Of a stretch of 40,970 nucleotides of DNA, positions 21,675 through 30,575 are shown one piece after another. Below the pieces are notes generated by a model. The model was not told where the DNA came from. It did not search any database and saw only the letters and a list, made by a program, of their open reading frames with translations. Both the position numbers and the translations under genes were made by a program. Numbering within the stretch: position 1 is the stretch's first letter; every line of letters starts with the position of its first letter. The stretch covers positions 1 through 40,970 of the forward strand of contig JADLEL010000110.1 in the NCBI GenBank assembly GCA_020846145.1. The letters are read 5' to 3'. This DNA comes from Pirellulales bacterium. Its GTDB lineage: Bacteria; Planctomycetota; Planctomycetia; Pirellulales; Thermoguttaceae.

Positions 21675-23729
21675 TGCTTTCTCGGGCACGATTTCCACCT
21701 CGGCGAAAGAGCGTTTCGGCGTTTCGCCGGTGCCGGGAACGATCATCGCGCTGGGCGAGTTTTGCTCGATGATCTCCTTGAGTTCGGCCGTGTCGATGAC
21801 TTCCTTTTCGATGAGCCGCTCGGCGATCGCTTCGAGCGCCTTGCGGCGCGTTTCGAGAATGTGCCGCGTCTTATCGAGCGCTTCGTCGAGGATGCGGTGG
21901 ATTTCCTCGTCGATTTTCCGCGCGGTTTCCTCGCTGTAACCGCGGTCTTGCGTCATTTCGTCCGCGCCGCCGATGAACGGCGAGCGACGGCTCTCGCGGA
22001 AGGCAATTCGGCCCATGCGGCTCATGCCGTAGTCCATCACCATGCAGCGAGCGATCTCCGTGGCGCGCTCCAAATCGTTCTGCGAACCGGTGGCGATATC
22101 GCCGTAAACGATTTCTTCGGCCACGGTGCCTCCGAGGCAGGTTTGGATTTTCGATTCGAGCTCGCTTTGGGTCCGGGTGTAGCGATCGCCCGCGGGACGG
22201 TACATCGTCATGCCCAAGGAGCCGTATCCGCGGGGAATAATCGACACTTTATGGACCGGATCGGTGTTAGGCAGGCTATAAGCGACCAAGGCATGCCCGC
22301 TTTCGTGATAGGCGGTGCGCTGCTTTTCATCGGCGTGCATCACGCGCTGGCGTTTTTCGAGGCCCGCGATGACGCGCTCCACGCCTTCGTTGAACTCCAG
22401 CATGGTAACCGCCGGCTTGCCCGCCCGGGCGGCCAGCAAGGCGGCCTCGTTGACCAGATTGGCCAAGTCCGCGCCGGACAAGCCGGGCGTGATTTTGGCC
22501 ACGTGTTTCAAATCGACCGAGGCGTCGAGTTTGACCTTGCTCACGTGGACCTTCAAGATCGCCTCGCGTCCGAGCACGTCGGGCCGATCGACCAGCACGT
22601 GCCGATCGAAGCGTCCGGGCCGCAGGAGCGCGGGGTCGAGCGTTTCGGGCCGATTCGTGGCGGCCATTACGATGACGCCGCTGTTGGAAGTGAAGCCGTC
22701 CATTTCGACCAAGAGCGCGTTGAGGGTCTGTTCGCGTTCGTCGTGCCCGCCGACGATGCCCGATCCGCGCGTTTTGCCCAGGGCGTCCAGCTCGTCGATG
22801 AACACGATGCAGGGGGCCTTGGCTTGGGCTTGGAGAAACATGTCGCGGACGCGGGCCGCGCCCACGCCCACGAACATTTCGACGAAATCGGAGCCGGAGA
22901 GGCTGAAAAACGGCACGCCCGCCTCGCCGGCAATCGCCTTGGCCAGTAGGGTCTTGCCGGTCCCCGGCGGTCCGACCAACAGCACGCCCTTGGGGATTCG
23001 TCCGCCCAAGACTTGGTATTTTTCGGGCGATTTGAGGAAATCGACGACCTCGCGCAGTTCCTCGACGGCCTCGTCGATGCCGGCCACGTCGCCGAAGGTG
23101 ATGCCGATCTCTTCCTGCGCGTAGAGTTTTCCGCGGCTGCGTCCGAAGGCCATCGCCGAGCCTGCGCCGCCGAGCCGGCGCATCATGATGAAGAAGATCA
23201 CCAAGATGAACGCGGTCATGATCAACATCGGCACCAGACTTTTCCAACTGCTGGGTGATTTTTCGGCCCGGGCCAGATCGAATCCTTTTTTGCGGATCAA
23301 TTCGAACAAATAGCCGCCGTCGTTTTCCATGCCCGCCCGGCCGGTGACGAATTTCACTTTGTCCAGCGGCTCGGTTTTCTCCTTTTCCGGCGAAAGGATT
23401 TCCATGGTTACCGTGCCCCTGATTTCCTGCGGGGTGACGAGCAGATTGTGGAGGTTCGAATACTTTTTAGCAACTTCTTTGTCTTTTTCACCCTCCCTCA
23501 CGGTAATGGCCGCCTGGGGATTCTTTTCCGGCGTACCCTGCTCGATCAGTTTGACCAAATAGACGATGGGGATATCGACCTGGTTGTCGTCGTTCATCAG
23601 AAAGGCGAGAAACAACATGCCCAGGCCGAGCGCGAGCAGATAATAGATGAAATTTCCCCCGAAAGAAGGAGTCTTTCGTTCGGGATTGGGGCGTTCGGGA
23701 CGGGGAGCTTCGGGAGGCTGATTTTCCAT
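21648..23729 (-). CDS. ftsH: ATP-dependent zinc metalloprotease FtsH
   Basis: The 693-residue membrane-bound AAA protease degrades misassembled membrane proteins and some regulators. A Pro-rich cytoplasmic N-terminus (1-25) is followed by membrane segment 1 (27-44) and a periplasmic part (45-163). Membrane segment 2 (165-183) and the AAA domain come next, with Walker A GPPGTGKT (253-260), the pore motif FVGVGA (286-291), Walker B IVFIDE (308-313) and the SRH region. The M41 protease domain has the zinc motif HESGH (475-479) and the third ligand region SQNDLERAT. All catalytic residues are present. A TATAAT lies about 41 bp upstream. The final residues come from a heptanucleotide tandem repeat, so the C-terminal tail may vary between strains. 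Confidence 0.97.
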   Translation of the reverse strand: MENQPPEAPRPERPNPERKTPSFGGNFIYYLLALGLGMLFLAFLMNDDNQVDIPIVYLVKLIEQGTPEKNPQAAITVREGEKDKEVAKKYSNLHNLLVTPQEIRGTVTMEILSPEKEKTEPLDKVKFVTGRAGMENDGGYLFELIRKKGFDLARAEKSPSSWKSLVPMLIMTAFILVIFFIMMRRLGGAGSAMAFGRSRGKLYAQEEIGITFGDVAGIDEAVEELREVVDFLKSPEKYQVLGGRIPKGVLLVGPPGTGKTLLAKAIAGEAGVPFFSLSGSDFVEMFVGVGAARVRDMFLQAQAKAPCIVFIDELDALGKTRGSGIVGGHDEREQTLNALLVEMDGFTSNSGVIVMAATNRPETLDPALLRPGRFDRHVLVDRPDVLGREAILKVHVSKVKLDASVDLKHVAKITPGLSGADLANLVNEAALLAARAGKPAVTMLEFNEGVERVIAGLEKRQRVMHADEKQRTAYHESGHALVAYSLPNTDPVHKVSIIPRGYGSLGMTMYRPAGDRYTRTQSELESKIQTCLGGTVAEEIVYGDIATGSQNDLERATEIARCMVMDYGMSRMGRIAFRESRRSPFIGGADEMTQDRGYSEETARKIDEEIHRILDEALDKTRHILETRRKALEAIAERLIEKEVIDTAELKEIIEQNSPSAMIVPGTGETPKRSFAEVEIVPEKAGERGEGRG

Positions 23730-23769
23730 TCGATCAATTTCCGTGGAGGTTTTTCAGGGTATCAATTCA

Positions 23770-23775
23770 ATTATA
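23770..23775 (-). promoter_or_regulatory. Candidate -10 box of ftsH
   Basis: The minus strand reads TATAAT about 41 bp ahead of the ATG at 23729. The -35 position (CGGCAC) does not match consensus. Confidence 0.4.
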
Positions 23776-23844
23776 GCCAATATCCTCTCCCGGTGCCGAT
23801 CTAAGTTGCATGCGATTTCGAGAAAAGTGATATATAAAACGATT

Positions 23845-24046
23845 GTAACCGTTCACAGGGGACTGTCCCGATTTTCGCGGCGCAAAAGATGATGCCGTAA
23901 AAAAGCTCAATCGCCGCGAAAATGGGACTATCCCCCTCGCGCCGCGGGAAGGGGACAGGTCCATGTTTTCGGCCTATCGTTTGTCCGCAAAATACGCTAT
24001 CCCGCCGAAAAATGGACCAGTCCCCGACCGGGGCGTGAACGCTTAC
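23845..24046 (+). mobile_element. Family A palindromic element, copy 3 (tandem left)
   Basis: This 202-bp copy with GTAACCGTTCAC and GTGAACGCTTAC termini is followed after 7 bp (AACGATT) by a nearly identical copy. The left flank AAACGATT (23837-23844) reappears after the second copy at 24258-24265, a perfect 8-bp duplication enclosing the pair. Confidence 0.92.
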
Positions 24047-24053
24047 AACGATT

Positions 24054-24257
24054 GTAACCGTTCACAGGGGACTGTCCCGATTTTCGCGGCGCAAAAGATG
24101 ATGGTGCCGTAAAAAAGCTCAATCGCCGCGAAAATGGGACTGTCCCCCTCGCGCCGCGGGAAGGGGACAGGTCCATTTTTCGGCCTATCGTTTGTCCGCA
24201 AAATACGCTATCCCGCCGAAAAATGGACCAGTCCCCGACCGGGGCGTGAACGCTTAC
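24054..24257 (+). mobile_element. Family A palindromic element, copy 4 (tandem right)
   Basis: This 204-bp copy differs from copy 3 by a 3-bp insertion and a few bases near the centre, which points to a recent tandem duplication. The gap 23730-24403 holds the two copies, the ftsH -10 box and the promoter of the AbrB/Doc operon. Confidence 0.92.
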
Positions 24258-24323
24258 AAACGATTTGAGCATCAAGCGACACCGCGCGTGGGGGGGGAAG
24301 GGTGGTTTTCTTGCATTTCCCTT

Positions 24324-24352
24324 TTGACGTATGATACAACTGGATATACAAT
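24324..24352 (+). promoter_or_regulatory. Sigma-70-type promoter of the AbrB/Doc operon
   Basis: TTGACG (24324-24329), a 17-bp spacer and TACAAT (24347-24352) lie about 52 bp ahead of the antitoxin ATG. It is placed just beyond the family A tandem pair, leaving the promoter intact. Confidence 0.65.
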
Positions 24353-24403
24353 GATAGAACATCCGAAGTTGTACGCCGATTCTCCCAGTCGAGGCAAAAA
24401 AAA

Positions 24404-24631
24404 ATGATCAAAAAACTCAGTAAACACGGCAATAGCCTGGCGTTGGTGATCGATCGTTCCATTTTGGAACTCTTGAACATTAACGAACGGACTCCCTTGG
24501 AAATTTCGACGGACGGCATGGCTTTGGTCATCGTTCCATCGACGGGAAAAAAACGTCGAAAAGCATTCGTCGCCGCGTTGAACGAGTGCAATAGGATCTA
24601 TGGCGATGCCTTGAAACGGCTTGCGGAGTAA
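24404..24631 (+). CDS. AbrB/MazE-type antitoxin
   Basis: The 75-residue protein begins MIKKLSKHGNSLALVIDRSI, the SpoVT-AbrB swapped-hairpin DNA-binding pattern. The stretch LNINERTPLEISTDGMALVIVP and a helical tail follow, the tail probably binding the toxin. It should repress the promoter at 24324 and neutralise the Doc-like toxin encoded 4 bp downstream. GAGG lies 9 bp before the ATG. Confidence 0.88.
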   Translation: MIKKLSKHGNSLALVIDRSILELLNINERTPLEISTDGMALVIVPSTGKKRRKAFVAALNECNRIYGDALKRLAE

Positions 24632-24635
24632 TCCG

Positions 24636-25028
24636 ATGCAGCCGATTTTATTAACCCTGGAAGAGGTGCTTGCCATTCATCGCGATCAAATTGCCCGCTA
24701 TGGCGGGATGGAAGGCGTTCGCGATTGGGGGATGCTGCATTCGGCGATTGCCATGCCTGCGATGGGGATGAGAGGTAAATATTTCCATAGAGATATTTTC
24801 GAGATGGCGGCGGCTTATTTGTTTCACCTCGTGAACAATCATCCTTTTCTGGATGGAAACAAGCGAGTCGGCGCCGTGTGCGCCTATGTTTTTCTGGCGC
24901 TCAACCATGTGTATTTGAAGGCCGATGAAAATGCCCTGGCCGAACTCGTATTGGCAGTCGCGCGGAGCGAAAAATCCAAGTTCGAAGCGGCTGATTTTTT
25001 CCGTGCTCATTCAAGTCCCCAAAAATGA
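24636..25028 (+). CDS. doc: Doc-type Fic-domain toxin
   Basis: The 130-residue protein has the Doc/Fic core HPFLDGNKRVGA (His69 to Arg77), matching HxFx(D/E)GNKR. Doc-type proteins phosphorylate elongation factor Tu, whereas most larger Fic proteins AMPylate their targets. The short length favours Doc. The start at 24636 has GGAG 7 bp upstream and follows the antitoxin stop by 4 bp. Upstream in-frame codons overlap the antitoxin and are less likely. Confidence 0.92.
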   Translation: MQPILLTLEEVLAIHRDQIARYGGMEGVRDWGMLHSAIAMPAMGMRGKYFHRDIFEMAAAYLFHLVNNHPFLDGNKRVGAVCAYVFLALNHVYLKADENALAELVLAVARSEKSKFEAADFFRAHSSPQK

Positions 25029-25132
25029 AAGAGCCGGCCGACCACGATCGGCCAACGATTCCGGGTTGCTACAATCGGATTATCCGCCTAAAATAGGCCA
25101 AAATTGGGAAATTTTTCTTCACCCGTCGCCAA

Positions 25133-26293
25133 ATGACCTCCACTCCCGTAAAAATTGCTCTGCTCGGCTCGACGGGTAGCATCGGCCGGAGCACTTTGGA
25201 GGTCGTCGAGGCTTCTCGCGGCGCCCTGCGGATCGTTGCGCTTTCGGCCCATCGAAAAACGCAACTACTGCTCGAACAGGCCCGAGCCGTGCGGCCGAGG
25301 TGCATCGTCGTTTCCGATGCGGAAGCCGCCGCGAAACAAAATTGGTCGGATTTGCCGCCGGAAGTCGAATTGTCGATCGGCCCGGAAGCGGTTGAAAAAG
25401 TTGCAGCCGAATCCGAAGTCGAGATCGTCGTTTCGGCCATCGTCGGGAGCGCCGGCTTGCGCGGAACCTGGGCGGCTTTAGAGGCCGGCAAAACGGTCGC
25501 GCTGGCAAACAAGGAGAGTTTGGTAGTGGGGGGGCCTTTGGTGACTAAGCTCGCCAAAGAGAAAAACGCGCGGCTGTTGCCCGTCGATAGCGAACATAGC
25601 GCGGTATTTCAGGCCCTGCAAGCCGGTCGGCGGGAAGAAGTGAAGCGGGTGATACTCACCGCCAGCGGGGGGCCTTTTAGGAATCATTCTCGCAAGCAGA
25701 TTTCCCAAGTTACCATCGAAGAGGCTTTAGCCCACCCGACTTGGGCAATGGGGCGAAAAATCACGATCGATTCGGCCACGATGATGAATAAGGCACTGGA
25801 GATGATCGAAGCCCGCTGGCTGTTCGATCTTTCGGCGAACCAAATTTCGGTGATGATTCACCCTCAATCGATCGTGCATTCGATGGTAGAATACATGGAC
25901 GGCTCGGTGATCGCCCAGCTTAGCGTGCCGGACATGAAGCTGCCGATCCAATATGCCCTGACTTGGCCCCACCGTTGCGAGGGGGTGGCGGCCAAGATCG
26001 ATTGGAGTCAGGCCATGAGCCTCACTTTCGAGCCGCCGGATTTCGAGCGTATGGGGGCGTTGAAGCTCGGCTTGGAAGTCGCCCGGGTGGGCGGAACGGC
26101 GGGAGCGGTCCTGAACGGTGCGAACGAGGCCGCGGTGGCCGCGTTCCTCGACGGCCGCTTGAAGTTCGACCAAATCGTTCCCGCCTGCGAAAGCATTTTG
26201 CATCATCATCAATTCGATTCCCACCCCAGCCTCGAGCAAGTGATTCGCTTGGACCGCTGGGCCCGCCAGGAGGTATTCCGTTGCCTGACTTGA
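25133..26293 (+). CDS. dxr: 1-deoxy-D-xylulose 5-phosphate reductoisomerase
   Basis: This 386-residue cytoplasmic enzyme of the MEP isoprenoid pathway converts DXP to MEP with NADPH. The nucleotide-binding start is LLGSTGSIGRSTLEVV. LANKESLVVGG, the metal/substrate motif VDSEHSA, LTASGGPF, HPTWAMGRKITIDSATMMNK and HPQSIVHSMVEYMDGS are all present. The NGANE segment near the end is also typical. Full length and all catalytic motifs are intact. It overlaps rseP by 13 bp, a pairing common in bacteria. Confidence 0.97.
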   Translation: MTSTPVKIALLGSTGSIGRSTLEVVEASRGALRIVALSAHRKTQLLLEQARAVRPRCIVVSDAEAAAKQNWSDLPPEVELSIGPEAVEKVAAESEVEIVVSAIVGSAGLRGTWAALEAGKTVALANKESLVVGGPLVTKLAKEKNARLLPVDSEHSAVFQALQAGRREEVKRVILTASGGPFRNHSRKQISQVTIEEALAHPTWAMGRKITIDSATMMNKALEMIEARWLFDLSANQISVMIHPQSIVHSMVEYMDGSVIAQLSVPDMKLPIQYALTWPHRCEGVAAKIDWSQAMSLTFEPPDFERMGALKLGLEVARVGGTAGAVLNGANEAAVAAFLDGRLKFDQIVPACESILHHHQFDSHPSLEQVIRLDRWARQEVFRCLT

Positions 26294-28404
26294 TTTCTAT
26301 TCTCGCCGTTTGCTGGTATATTCTCGAAATTTTTCTGGGCGTGGGCTTCATCATTTTCGTTCACGAGTTGGGCCATTTTGCTGTGGCCAAATTATGCGGC
26401 GTGAAATGCGAGAAGTTCTATCTGGGATTCGACATCGGCGGCTGGAAGTTTTGCAAGTTCCGCTGGGGAGAGACCGAATACGGTATCGGCATTCTGCCGT
26501 TGGGCGGCTACGTAAAGATGCTCGGCCAGGAAGATAATCCCGCCAAGCTCAAGGAAGAAATCGAACGCGCGAAATTGCAGCAAGCCGATCCGACCGCCTC
26601 CACGCAACCAACTGCCCAAGACCGCAGCCCCAAGACCCAAGACCAAACGCCGGCGACCGATTTCGACCTCGCCCAAGCGGAAAAGGCGCTCTACGACCCG
26701 CGCAGTTATCTGGCGAAAAGCGTACCCAAGCGGATGGCGATCATCTCGGCGGGCGTAATCATGAACGTGATTTTCGCTTTTCTGATGGCCGCCGTGGCTT
26801 ACGCGCTGGGCGTGGAGCAAGCCGTGAGCGTCGTGGGGAAGGCGCTTCCCGGCGGCGCGGCGTGGCGGGCCGATCTGCGGCCCGACGACGTGATTCTGCA
26901 GATCGACGGCAAGGATATCGACCGCTTCGACGACATCCGAAAGAGCGTCCCTTTCAGCGATGCCGCCCAAGGCGTGTCGCTGACCGTCCAACGCGCCGGC
27001 GAGAAAAAACCGTTCATCAAGGTTCTCCATCCCGACCGGACCGGCGAGTTGCCGATGATCGGCCTGACTCCGCAGAAAAAACCGGTCTTGTTCCAAAGCG
27101 AGAGCGGCGAGCAGTTTCTGCAGCCCGGTTCCGCCGCGGTGAAAATCGCCGACCGACTTCAGGGGGGCGACCGGATCGCGGCGATCGAGGGAGAAAAAAT
27201 CGAGCGTTACTCGCAAGTCGAAGCCTGGATGGCGAATCATCCCGACAAGCCGCTGCAACTTACCTTGGAACGCACCATTCCCGCCGAGAAGGATCGACCC
27301 GCCGAAACGAAAACGGAGACCGTTACCTTGCCTCCCCAACCGATGCGCACCTTGGGATTGGTGATGGAAATGGGCGAGATCGCCGCCATTCAGGATGACT
27401 CGCCCGCCAAGGACGCGGGATTGCGAGTCGGCGACCGCATACTCAAACGCGATGGAGAACCGGTGGGCGATCCGATGCGTCTTCCCGACATCTTGCGTCG
27501 CCGCACGGGCGAAACGATTACCCTCGCGGTCCAACGCGAAAAAACCGCCATACCGCTTCTTATCGAGGTGAAACTCCGGAAGATCGATTGGGCGGAGCCT
27601 TCGGTGGACAAGAAATCGCCGGTTTCCATTCCGCAATTGGGCATCGCGTATCGCGTACTCAATCGCGTGGCGGAAGTCGAGCGGGGCAGCCCCGCGGCGA
27701 AAGCGGGAATCGCCCGGGGTGCAACGATCGCTTCGGCGACCATCATTCCACCCACGGACAAAACAACCATTCCCAAAACCATTCCACAAAGCCAAATCAC
27801 TTACGATTTCAAAGAAAAAACGAGTTGGCCCGACTTTTTTTTCGATCTCCAGTTAGTCGATCCCGAAAGCACTGTCAAATTGACATTGACGGACAAAAAT
27901 GAACCGGTCTTGCTACGATCCGCGGATGCCCCCGGCTGGTTCAATCCGGACCGCGGTTTATTTTTCGAGCCGGTGACGTTTTTTCAACAAGCCGACGGCG
28001 TCGCCGAAGCCCTTCGCCTGGGCGCAACCGAAACCTGGGATTCACTGACTATGGTACTGCGGATTTTGCGGGGGATGGGATCGGGACAGATCTCGCCGAC
28101 GAACCTCGGCGGCCCCGGCACGATCATTGTCTACGCTTACCTTTCGGCGAAACACGGGTTCGCCACCTTGCTGCTGTTTTTGACGATGCTCGGCGCCAAT
28201 TTGGCGGTGCTCAACGTCTTGCCCATCCCCATGCTCGACGGCGGTCACCTGGTCTTCCTGACTTACGAAGGCATCCGCGGCAAACCGGCCAACGAGCGGG
28301 TGCAGATCGTACTCAGCGTGATCGGCTTGTTCCTGCTGCTGGGCTTGATGATTTTCGTCATCGGCTTGGACATCAATCGCCTGTTGGTTTCGCTATTCGG
28401 CTAA
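26281..28404 (+). CDS. rseP: RseP-like site-2 membrane metalloprotease with extra PDZ region
   Basis: The 707-residue intramembrane zinc protease is of the S2P family. The start is the TTG at 26281: AGGAGG precedes it by 7 bp, and it places the first membrane segment and HELGH (residues 28-32) at the N-terminus. The frame is open further upstream, but only across dxr. A charged insert (about residues 85-140), a membrane segment (about 157-177) and PDZ-like domains (around ALPGGAAWRADLRPDDVILQ, DDSPAKDAGLRVGDRIL and GSPAAKAGIARG) follow. The C-terminal NVLPIPMLDGGH (third zinc ligand) and a last membrane segment complete it. E. coli RseP is about 450 residues, so the periplasmic part is expanded. 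In other bacteria it cleaves anti-sigma factors; the anti-sigma at 19651 is a conceivable substrate. Confidence 0.93.
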   Translation: MPDLISILAVCWYILEIFLGVGFIIFVHELGHFAVAKLCGVKCEKFYLGFDIGGWKFCKFRWGETEYGIGILPLGGYVKMLGQEDNPAKLKEEIERAKLQQADPTASTQPTAQDRSPKTQDQTPATDFDLAQAEKALYDPRSYLAKSVPKRMAIISAGVIMNVIFAFLMAAVAYALGVEQAVSVVGKALPGGAAWRADLRPDDVILQIDGKDIDRFDDIRKSVPFSDAAQGVSLTVQRAGEKKPFIKVLHPDRTGELPMIGLTPQKKPVLFQSESGEQFLQPGSAAVKIADRLQGGDRIAAIEGEKIERYSQVEAWMANHPDKPLQLTLERTIPAEKDRPAETKTETVTLPPQPMRTLGLVMEMGEIAAIQDDSPAKDAGLRVGDRILKRDGEPVGDPMRLPDILRRRTGETITLAVQREKTAIPLLIEVKLRKIDWAEPSVDKKSPVSIPQLGIAYRVLNRVAEVERGSPAAKAGIARGATIASATIIPPTDKTTIPKTIPQSQITYDFKEKTSWPDFFFDLQLVDPESTVKLTLTDKNEPVLLRSADAPGWFNPDRGLFFEPVTFFQQADGVAEALRLGATETWDSLTMVLRILRGMGSGQISPTNLGGPGTIIVYAYLSAKHGFATLLLFLTMLGANLAVLNVLPIPMLDGGHLVFLTYEGIRGKPANERVQIVLSVIGLFLLLGLMIFVIGLDINRLLVSLFG

Positions 28405-28482
28405 AAGCAATCGATCGGGCGCCATGCCCTCGTAAAGTACATTCCGTAACGGATACCCTAGTGCGGCGTAGCCGCAACCAAT

Positions 28483-28568
28483 CGTTTAGCCCGGAGCCAA
28501 CGGCGACGGCGGGTGGAGTTTTCCAGTGCCTCTTGCGCCCGCCGTCGCCGTTGGCTCCGGGCTAAACG
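28483..28568. repeat. Perfect 31-bp-stem hairpin (AGCCCGGAGCCAACGGCGAC type)
   Basis: The arms 28483-28513 and 28538-28568 are perfect complements over 31 bp, with a 24-nt loop. It lies about 80 bp downstream of rseP. No T run follows. A smaller hairpin TGCGGC-GTA-GCCGCA sits at 28462-28476. The gap 28405-28789 contains these palindromes and the next one only. Confidence 0.9.
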
Positions 28569-28655
28569 AAAAACATGGAGGAATTACCCTCAATCCTGAA
28601 AGCTAATGGCATACTGCGTTCGGTTGAGATTGTCGCCTATCGAAATCGACGGAAA

Positions 28656-28738
28656 GCGAGCCGAGGGGTTTATCCCCTCGGTTGGAAGTGCGATATCGTT
28701 CGGCGGTTCTAGCCGAGGGGATAAATCCCTCGGCTCGC
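28656..28738. repeat. Nested palindrome built on CCGAGGGGATAAATCCCTCGG
   Basis: Two units (28656-28683 and 28711-28738), each itself palindromic, are inverted copies of each other with two mismatches. They lie 50 bp ahead of the ketosynthase-like gene start. Confidence 0.8.
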
Positions 28739-28789
28739 AGGAAATCGGACTATTTCAACGGAATGCCGTATAGCAGCAAGTCGAAAAAA

Positions 28790-30064
28790 ATGGCGTTAGC
28801 AAAAGAAATCGTCGTTACCGCGGCGGGAGTGGTTTGCCCGATCGGCATCGGGCCGGACGCGCTTTGGGCCGCGCTTTGCGAGGGCCGCGGCGGCGTGCGG
28901 CATTTGGATCTCTACGAGGCCCCCGATCTTCCCGCGCCCTTCGGCGGCGAGATCATCGACTTCGATCCGAAACGATTCGTCAAGAACCGCAAAAGCCTGA
29001 AAGTGATGAGCCGCGACATTCAACTTGCGGTTGCGGCGGCCGAAATGGCGACCGAGCAAGCGGGGCATCGGGCCAAGCCCCTCGATCCCGACCGGTTCGG
29101 CGTGGTTTTCGGGGCCGACGTGATCCCCTGCGAACTTCCCGAGCTGGTGCCCGCGTTCCATAGTTGCCTGGTGGAAGGAAAATTCGATTTTCACCGCTGG
29201 GGGCACGCCGCGATGGCCGAAATGTTTCCGCTCTGGCTGCTGAAATACCTGCCCAACATGCACGCCTGCCACATCGGGCTGGCGCAAGACGCCCGCGGGC
29301 CGAACAACACACTCACGCTGGGCGACGTGTCGAGCCTTTCGGCGGTTGCCGAGGCGGCGCGGGTGATCGAGCGCGGCCAAGCCGACGCGATGCTTGCCGG
29401 CGGCGCAGGCTCGCGGATTCATCCGACCTTGCTCTTTCGCGGCATGGCCCACGAACTCTCGCGCCGCGGCGGCGAACCGGCCAAGGCTTGCCGTCCCTTC
29501 GACGCCGACCGCGACGGCATGGTGAACGGCGAAGGCGCGGCGGCCTTGATTTTGGAATCGCGCGAACGCGCCGAAAGGCGCGGCGCCGTTCCGCTGGGGA
29601 AGCTGCTCGGACACGCCTCGGCCTACGAGCGCGGGACCGGAAATCGAGCCGCACAACCCTTGCAGGGCACGGCGATCCGCCGCGTGCTTGCCGGCGCGCT
29701 TGCCGAATCGGGCGTGGCGCCGCGAGCCGTGGGATGCGTCGTCGCGCACGGCTACAGCACGCATCTCGACGACGAGCGCGAGGCGAAAGCGATCCGCGAT
29801 GTTTTGGGCGACGTGCCCGTCACGGCTCCCAAAAGCTTCTTCGGCCATTTCGGGGCCGGCAGCGGGGCGGTGGAGATGGTCGTGGGCCTGCTCGCGCTCA
29901 AGCATCGACTCATTCCGCCCACGCTGAACTACGAAACGCCCGACCCGAATTGCCCGGTGAACGTCGTCCGCGGCCAGGCCCGGCCGCTCGCATCGCCCGC
30001 GGTGCTGGTCCTCAGCCATTCCCAGCAAGGGCAAGCGGTGGCGGTGCTACTGGGGGGAGTGTAG
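28790..30064 (+). CDS. Beta-ketoacyl synthase-like protein lacking the active-site Cys
   Basis: The 424-residue protein has a full thiolase/KAS II-type fold. It opens KEIVVTAAGVVCPIGIG, as KAS proteins do. The nucleophile region reads NNTLTLGDVSSLSAVAEAAR, and counting back from AAR places Asp179 where FabF has its catalytic Cys. The other active-site residues are present: His320 (VVAHGYSTH), Lys348 and His353 (APKSFFGHFGAGSG). Such a protein cannot form the acyl-thioester. It may act as a decarboxylase or as the inactive half of a heterodimer, as in chain length factors. The start at 28790 fits the family; ATG at 28763 is possible. No acyl carrier protein or other lipid gene is adjacent. Confidence 0.85.
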   Translation: MALAKEIVVTAAGVVCPIGIGPDALWAALCEGRGGVRHLDLYEAPDLPAPFGGEIIDFDPKRFVKNRKSLKVMSRDIQLAVAAAEMATEQAGHRAKPLDPDRFGVVFGADVIPCELPELVPAFHSCLVEGKFDFHRWGHAAMAEMFPLWLLKYLPNMHACHIGLAQDARGPNNTLTLGDVSSLSAVAEAARVIERGQADAMLAGGAGSRIHPTLLFRGMAHELSRRGGEPAKACRPFDADRDGMVNGEGAAALILESRERAERRGAVPLGKLLGHASAYERGTGNRAAQPLQGTAIRRVLAGALAESGVAPRAVGCVVAHGYSTHLDDEREAKAIRDVLGDVPVTAPKSFFGHFGAGSGAVEMVVGLLALKHRLIPPTLNYETPDPNCPVNVVRGQARPLASPAVLVLSHSQQGQAVAVLLGGV

Positions 30065-30086
30065 AATTGAGTAAGGGAGAAATAGC

Positions 30087-30299
30087 ATGACTTATCTTGG
30101 ACGAATAAACGAAGGAAAGATTGTGTTGGATGAGAAAATATCCCTGCCGGAAGGATCGTTAGTTCGCGTGGAACTGGTCGCCGACCAACCTCTCAAGTCT
30201 TTGGCGGAAATTTTAGGCGATGTCATTGGATGCATTGACAATTTGCCGCCGGATATGGCGAGGAATCACGATCAGTATATTCACAATACTCCAAAGTGA
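30087..30299 (+). CDS. Orphan small antitoxin-like protein
   Basis: The 70-residue protein reads MTYLGRINEGKIVLDEKISL, then PEGSLVRVELV, a beta-rich N-terminus followed by a tail with LPPDMARNHDQYIHNTPK. It is a close relative of the next gene (30330), sharing the N-terminal pattern and the NHDxY C-terminal motif, but no toxin gene follows directly. AAGGGAG lies about 8 bp upstream. It may be a duplicate antitoxin or one that lost its toxin. Confidence 0.75.
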   Translation: MTYLGRINEGKIVLDEKISLPEGSLVRVELVADQPLKSLAEILGDVIGCIDNLPPDMARNHDQYIHNTPK

Positions 30300-30329
30300 A
30301 AACCTTATAATCTTTTCATAATAGGTGCC

Positions 30330-30575
30330 ATGATGACCTACCGCGGACACGTAAAAAACGGCGTGATCGTTCTCGATGAGACTAATCTGCCTTTACCGGA
30401 AGGTTCTGCGGTGGATATTGTTCTACTAGCAAAAGAGCTAGCCGAAGAGCCATCACATGAAATTCCCTCTTTGTACGAACGGCTTAAACCGTTTATTGGT
30501 AAACTTGAGGGTCTTCCTCCCGATGCATCCGTCAATCACGATCATTATTTATACGGAGTTCCAAAAAACACATGA
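30330..30575 (+). CDS. Antitoxin of a PIN-toxin pair
   Basis: The 81-residue protein reads MMTYRGHVKNGVIVLDETNL, then LPEGSAVDIVLL, a helical middle (YERLKPFIGKLEG) and the tail LPPDASVNHDHYLYGVPK. Its stop overlaps the PIN gene start as ATGA. The start is either Met 1 or Met 2 (30330 or 30333). It presumably binds and inhibits the PIN toxin. The NHDHYLYG tail shared with 30087 may be the toxin-binding part. Confidence 0.8.
   Translation: MMTYRGHVKNGVIVLDETNLPLPEGSAVDIVLLAKELAEEPSHEIPSLYERLKPFIGKLEGLPPDASVNHDHYLYGVPKNT

Noticed and set aside
21534..22949. Plus-strand open frame opposite ftsH
   Set aside because: It is the antisense shadow of ftsH, and its beginning lies in a palindrome and a tandem repeat.
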